NCBI GenBank assembly: GCA_041609895.1 | Contig: JBFIPX010000147.1 | Location: 1-8,483 of the forward strand | From: JAHHLP01 sp041609895 | Lineage (GTDB): Bacteria; Bacteroidota; Rhodothermia; Rhodothermales; JABDKH01 | Reading direction: 5' to 3' | DNA: 8,483 nt | Shown here: piece by piece, positions 5,670-8,483 of the stretch | Layout of the letters: each line of letters begins with the position of its first letter | How positions within the stretch are numbered: position 1 is the stretch's first letter | The notes under the pieces: model-generated | The model's database searches: none | What the model saw: the letters and a program-made list of their open reading frames with translations, nothing else | Told to the model about the DNA's origin: nothing | Made by a program: the position numbers and the translations under genes

Positions 5670-6485
5670 ATGGCCATTCATCCCGGACAGTTCTACCCAG
5701 ACGACCTCCTGCCGGAGGAAGCCAGAAGCAGCCTCAAGGACCTGGACGCTGGTACTGAGCTGAAGGCTGAGGGGTTGGTCAAGAGGTACAAGCGCCGAGC
5801 CGTCGTAGACGATGTTGCTCTGAACGTTCGGCAGGGCGAAATCGTCGGCCTTCTCGGACCGAATGGCGCGGGCAAGACGACGACGTTCTACATGATCGTT
5901 GGCCTCATTCGACCTAACGGCGGACGTATCCGCCTTGGTGATGAAGACATTACGACACTACCAATGTACAAGCGCGCCCGAAAGGGCATCGGTTACCTGG
6001 CCCAGGAGGCATCCGTCTTCACCCACCTGACCGTCGAGGACAATCTGCGCGCCGTACTTGAGTACCAGCGGGTGGGTCGCGAGGAGCGCGTAAAGCGCGT
6101 CGAGGAGTTGATCACCGAGTTTCGACTTGAGAAGGTGCGTCGCTCGAAAGGGTATACCCTGTCCGGCGGTGAGCGTCGAAGAACAGAGATTGCTCGGGCC
6201 ATGGCGACCCGTCCCAAGTTCTTTCTCCTTGATGAGCCGTTTGCGGGGGTCGATCCTATCGCGGTCGAGGACATTCAGGAGATTGTGGCCGGACTGACGC
6301 GCAAGGGCATCGGCGTGCTGATCACCGACCACAACGTGCACGAGACCCTCGCGATAACCGATCGCGCATATCTATTGTACGAGGGAAAGATCCTCAAGCA
6401 GGGGTCGGCGGAAGCGTTGGCATCCGATCCGGAGGTGAGAAAGCGGTATCTGGGTGAGAAGTTCTCACTGGAACGTTATCACTAG
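5670..6485 (+). CDS. lptB: LPS export ABC transporter ATP-binding protein LptB
   Basis: This 271-residue cytoplasmic ABC ATPase powers LPS extraction from the inner membrane with LptF and LptG. Walker A is GPNGAGKT (63-70), the Q-loop glutamine is Q112 in YLAQEASVF, the signature is LSGGE (164-168), Walker B is FLLDEP (185-190) with catalytic E189, and the switch histidine is H221 in ITDHNVHETL. The HNVHETLAITDRAYLL stretch is typical of LptB rather than of amino-acid transporters. Compared with E. coli LptB (241 residues) there are about 30 extra N-terminal residues, acidic and without a domain. No closer in-frame ATG exists, so the ATG at 5670 was kept, though no Shine-Dalgarno sequence precedes it. 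It follows the OstA-SPOR gene by 19 nt. LptF and LptG are not in this window. Confidence 0.95.
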   Translation: MAIHPGQFYPDDLLPEEARSSLKDLDAGTELKAEGLVKRYKRRAVVDDVALNVRQGEIVGLLGPNGAGKTTTFYMIVGLIRPNGGRIRLGDEDITTLPMYKRARKGIGYLAQEASVFTHLTVEDNLRAVLEYQRVGREERVKRVEELITEFRLEKVRRSKGYTLSGGERRRTEIARAMATRPKFFLLDEPFAGVDPIAVEDIQEIVAGLTRKGIGVLITDHNVHETLAITDRAYLLYEGKILKQGSAEALASDPEVRKRYLGEKFSLERYH

Positions 6486-6575
6486 CACCGCGTCAACCAT
6501 CCGCTTACGGCCGGCCACTCATGGCGCAGTTACCGGCTCCATCCAATCCGCACCCTTCGACACCGACTCCGTTTC
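6486..6575. other. Spacer between lptB and tyrS
   Basis: This 90-nt spacer contains an 8-nt palindrome GGCCGGCC (6509-6516) but no stem with a T-tract, no clear promoter and no T-box-like leader. I see nothing that settles whether tyrS is read through from lptB or has its own promoter. Confidence 0.4.
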
Positions 6576-7850
6576 ATGAACGTTTTCGACGAGCTTCGAT
6601 GGCGTGGCATGGTATACGACGCCACGCCGGAGGTCGAGAAGGCTCTGCAAACCGAGAGCCTGACAGTTTACGTGGGGTTTGATCCCACTGCAGACAGCCT
6701 TCACGTAGGCTCATTGCTTCCGCTGATGGGACTCGCCCGACTGCAGAAGGCAGGGCACACGCCGGTCGCCATCGTTGGTGGCGGTACCGGCATGATCGGA
6801 GATCCAAGCGGAAAGGCCCAGGAACGCCTGCTGCTTGACCGCGAACAGATTGACCGAAACGTCGAAGGGCTCAGGACGCAAATCGCCCGTTTCCTAGACT
6901 TCGAATCATCCGGCAATACTGCAGTGATGGTGAACAACGCGGACTGGCTCGGCGAGATCAAGCTCGTCGACTTTCTGCGTGATACCGGGAAGTACTTTAC
7001 GGTGAACCACATGCTATCGAAGGAGTCCGTCAAGCGAAGACTGGGCAACGAGGATGGGTTGTCGTTCACAGAGTTCTCGTACATGCTGCTTCAGGCGTAC
7101 GACTACCTCGTGCTGTATGACCGCTACGGCTGCAAGCTGCAGATGGGTGGCAGTGATCAGTGGGGTAATATTCTTGCTGGAGCAGATCTTATTCGGCGCC
7201 TGCGCGCCGACCGTGTTCACGGGATCGTTTTTCCGTTGGTGACGACAGCGTCAGGGACCAAGTTCGGTAAGACCGAAGCCGGCACGGTGTGGCTTGACGC
7301 GAGCCGGACTTCGCCGTACAAGTTCTATCAGTTTTGGCTGAACACGGATGATCGTGACGCCGTGCCATACCTGCGACTTTTCACGTGGCTTGAACAGAAG
7401 GAAATTGACGGTCTTGAGGCCGACCTCGAGGCGAATCCATCCGCCCGCGCCGCACAGAAGAAACTGGCAGAGGAAGTGACCCGAATCGTACACGGTGGAG
7501 AGGCCCTCGTAAAGGCACAGGCGGCTTCCGAAGTGCTCTTCGGCGGAGATGTATCCGCGATGGGTGCCGATGACCTACTCGAAGTCTTCGAAGACGTACC
7601 ATCGGCGAGCGTGCCCAGTCACGAATTCGAAAACGGGGGTCTGGACGTAGTCACCTTGTTGACGGACGCCACGAAACTCGCCGGGTCGCGCGGCGAAGCA
7701 CGCCGGCTGATCAGGGGAGGTGGAATCAATATCAACAGTCGCCGTGTAGAGGACGAACAAGCGAGCGTGCGAATCGAGGACGCCGTTGAGGGAAAGGTGT
7801 TCGTTCTTCGCCGGGGGCAGAAGACGTACAGGCTCGTCAAGATCGTCTAG
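6576..7850 (+). CDS. tyrS: Tyrosyl-tRNA synthetase
   Basis: This complete 424-residue class I synthetase attaches tyrosine to tRNA(Tyr) in the cytoplasm and has the normal bacterial TyrS length. The tyrosine pocket shows VYVGFDPTADSLHVGSL (31-47), with Y32, D36 and the HIGH-like HVGS (43-46), followed by LLQAYDYL with Y175 and D176, and LQMGGSDQWGNI (188-199). The KMSKS-equivalent loop is KFGKT (229-233), the usual TyrS form. A helical anticodon-binding region follows. Residues about 355-424 are an S4 RNA-binding domain, with LAGSRGEARRLIRGGGI and the ending KTYRLVKIV. The ATG at 6576 gives the expected N-terminus, although no ribosome site is visible. It lies 90 nt after lptB and 49 nt before the DAHP synthase gene, so it may share a transcript with the latter. 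Confidence 0.97.
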   Translation: MNVFDELRWRGMVYDATPEVEKALQTESLTVYVGFDPTADSLHVGSLLPLMGLARLQKAGHTPVAIVGGGTGMIGDPSGKAQERLLLDREQIDRNVEGLRTQIARFLDFESSGNTAVMVNNADWLGEIKLVDFLRDTGKYFTVNHMLSKESVKRRLGNEDGLSFTEFSYMLLQAYDYLVLYDRYGCKLQMGGSDQWGNILAGADLIRRLRADRVHGIVFPLVTTASGTKFGKTEAGTVWLDASRTSPYKFYQFWLNTDDRDAVPYLRLFTWLEQKEIDGLEADLEANPSARAAQKKLAEEVTRIVHGGEALVKAQAASEVLFGGDVSAMGADDLLEVFEDVPSASVPSHEFENGGLDVVTLLTDATKLAGSRGEARRLIRGGGININSRRVEDEQASVRIEDAVEGKVFVLRRGQKTYRLVKIV

Positions 7851-7899
7851 TATGACCGCATCGTCCATTTGATCAAAATCCAACCAACGTAGGCAGGCC
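7851..7899. other. Spacer between tyrS and DAHP synthase gene
   Basis: In this 49-nt gap there is no hairpin with a T-tract. AGGCAGG just before ATG 7900 can act as a ribosome binding site. Read-through from tyrS is plausible. Confidence 0.4.
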
Positions 7900-8483
7900 A
7901 TGGTCGTCGTAATGGAAGCGGGTGCCGAGGAGTCTCAGATTGAGGCTGTCATCGCCCATCTCAATGAGTTCGGTTTCGACGTTCACCGATCAAGCGGTGT
8001 CAATCAGACCGTTCTTGGAGCCATTGGCGTCAAGCAGGGCTTCGACACGCGCAGGATCATGATCCTCGACGGAGTCGCGGCAGTGCATCGGGTGACGGAG
8101 CCGTACAAGTTTGCGAGCCGATCCTGGAAGAAGCAGGACACGATCATCGACGTTGCGGGGGTTTCGATTGGCGGAAGCGGCATCGTGGTCATGGCTGGCC
8201 CATGTTCGGTTGAGAGTCAGGAACAGATAGACGAGTCGGCGCGGGCAGTCGCGGCAAGCGGAGCGGCCTTCCTGCGGGGAGGCGCATTCAAGCCCAGATC
8301 TTCACCTTACTCGTTCCAGGGGCTGGGTGAAGACGGTCTCGGGATGATGCGTCGCGCGGCCGACAAGTATGGGCTTCGCGTGATTACGGAGGTCATGGAG
8401 GCGTCGCAGATTGACGTGGTCAAGAAATACGCCGACGTATTCCAGGTGGGCGCGCGAAACATGCAGAATTTCGCGTTACTGAA
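7900..8483 (+). CDS. aroF: 3-deoxy-7-phosphoheptulonate (DAHP) synthase, type I-beta (3' partial)
   Basis: The first 194 codons are visible and the gene runs off the window. DAHP synthase condenses phosphoenolpyruvate and erythrose 4-phosphate, the first step of the shikimate pathway. Residues 1 to about 70 form a ferredoxin-like N-terminal domain (MVVVMEAGAEE through VHRVTEPYKF), as in Thermotoga maritima DAHP synthase, where it mediates feedback inhibition by aromatic amino acids. The TIM barrel then begins, with VVMAGPCSVE (97-106, metal ligand C102), RGGAFKPRSSPYSFQGLG (126-143, with K131 and R133) and QVGARNMQN (182-190). The ATG at 7900 is preceded by AGGCAGG. The gene_symbol is used loosely; aroG and aroA are also applied to this family. 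Its place 49 nt behind tyrS puts two tyrosine-related genes together. Confidence 0.95.
   Translation, partial: MVVVMEAGAEESQIEAVIAHLNEFGFDVHRSSGVNQTVLGAIGVKQGFDTRRIMILDGVAAVHRVTEPYKFASRSWKKQDTIIDVAGVSIGGSGIVVMAGPCSVESQEQIDESARAVAASGAAFLRGGAFKPRSSPYSFQGLGEDGLGMMRRAADKYGLRVITEVMEASQIDVVKKYADVFQVGARNMQNFALL

Noticed and set aside
6509..6516. GGCCGGCC palindrome after lptB as a terminator
   Set aside because: It is a short self-complementary site with no loop and no T-tract, and is expected by chance in GC-rich DNA.
6486..6575. T-box or attenuator leader ahead of tyrS
   Set aside because: The spacer is only 90 nt, lacks the conserved T-box sequence and has no terminator hairpin.
7260..7274. KFGKT in place of KMSKS in tyrosyl-tRNA synthetase
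   Set aside because: KFGKT is the normal form of this loop in bacterial TyrS and does not indicate loss of function.
1..8483. Mobile element, prophage, defence system or CRISPR array
   Set aside because: No transposase, integrase, direct-repeat array or defence family is visible; every long gene belongs to a known core or regulatory family.

Overview
The window looks like chromosomal core DNA from a Gram-negative, LPS-bearing bacterium with moderately high GC (judged by eye). The lipoprotein form of LptC, the large OstA-like protein beside LptB, and a type I-beta DAHP synthase fit the Bacteroidota/Rhodothermota side of the tree (Rhodothermales-like). That placement is inferred from gene style and was not tested by a search. 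I see no mobile element, CRISPR array, rRNA or tRNA.

Left part (1-2215). The last 20 codons of an unrecognised plus-strand gene end at 65. A minus-strand operon then reads from right to left: a STAS anti-anti-sigma protein (2215-1862), an RsbW-like HATPase (1804-1352), and a receiver-SpoIIE/PP2C phosphatase (1376-219) that overlaps the HATPase gene by 25 nt. Together they are a complete partner-switching module: kinase, its phosphorylatable antagonist, and a signal-controlled phosphatase. No sigma factor or other output protein lies next to them.

Middle part (2398-6485). A divergent control region (2216-2397) carries a perfect 12-nt palindrome and a sigma70-like promoter candidate facing the STAS gene. 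To its right, a plus-strand run encodes a stand-alone B3/4 (PheRS-beta editing-like) protein, an LptC-like lipoprotein, a 641-residue OstA/LptA-like protein with a C-terminal SPOR domain, and LptB. The first three genes overlap by 7 and 4 nt, and LptB follows 19 nt later, so this is probably one transcript. LptB (cytoplasmic ATPase), LptC (periplasmic) and the OstA protein (periplasmic bridge or outer-membrane partner) would act in the same LPS export chain.

Right part (6486-8483). tyrS (tyrosyl-tRNA synthetase, complete) is followed 49 nt later by the first 194 codons of a type I-beta DAHP synthase, the entry enzyme of aromatic amino-acid synthesis, which runs off the window.

The most unusual points are the fusion of a septum-targeting SPOR domain to an OstA LPS-transport protein, the strict 29-residue periodicity of its OstA region, a B3/4 editing-like gene translationally coupled to lptC, and an orphan partner-switching module with no visible target.
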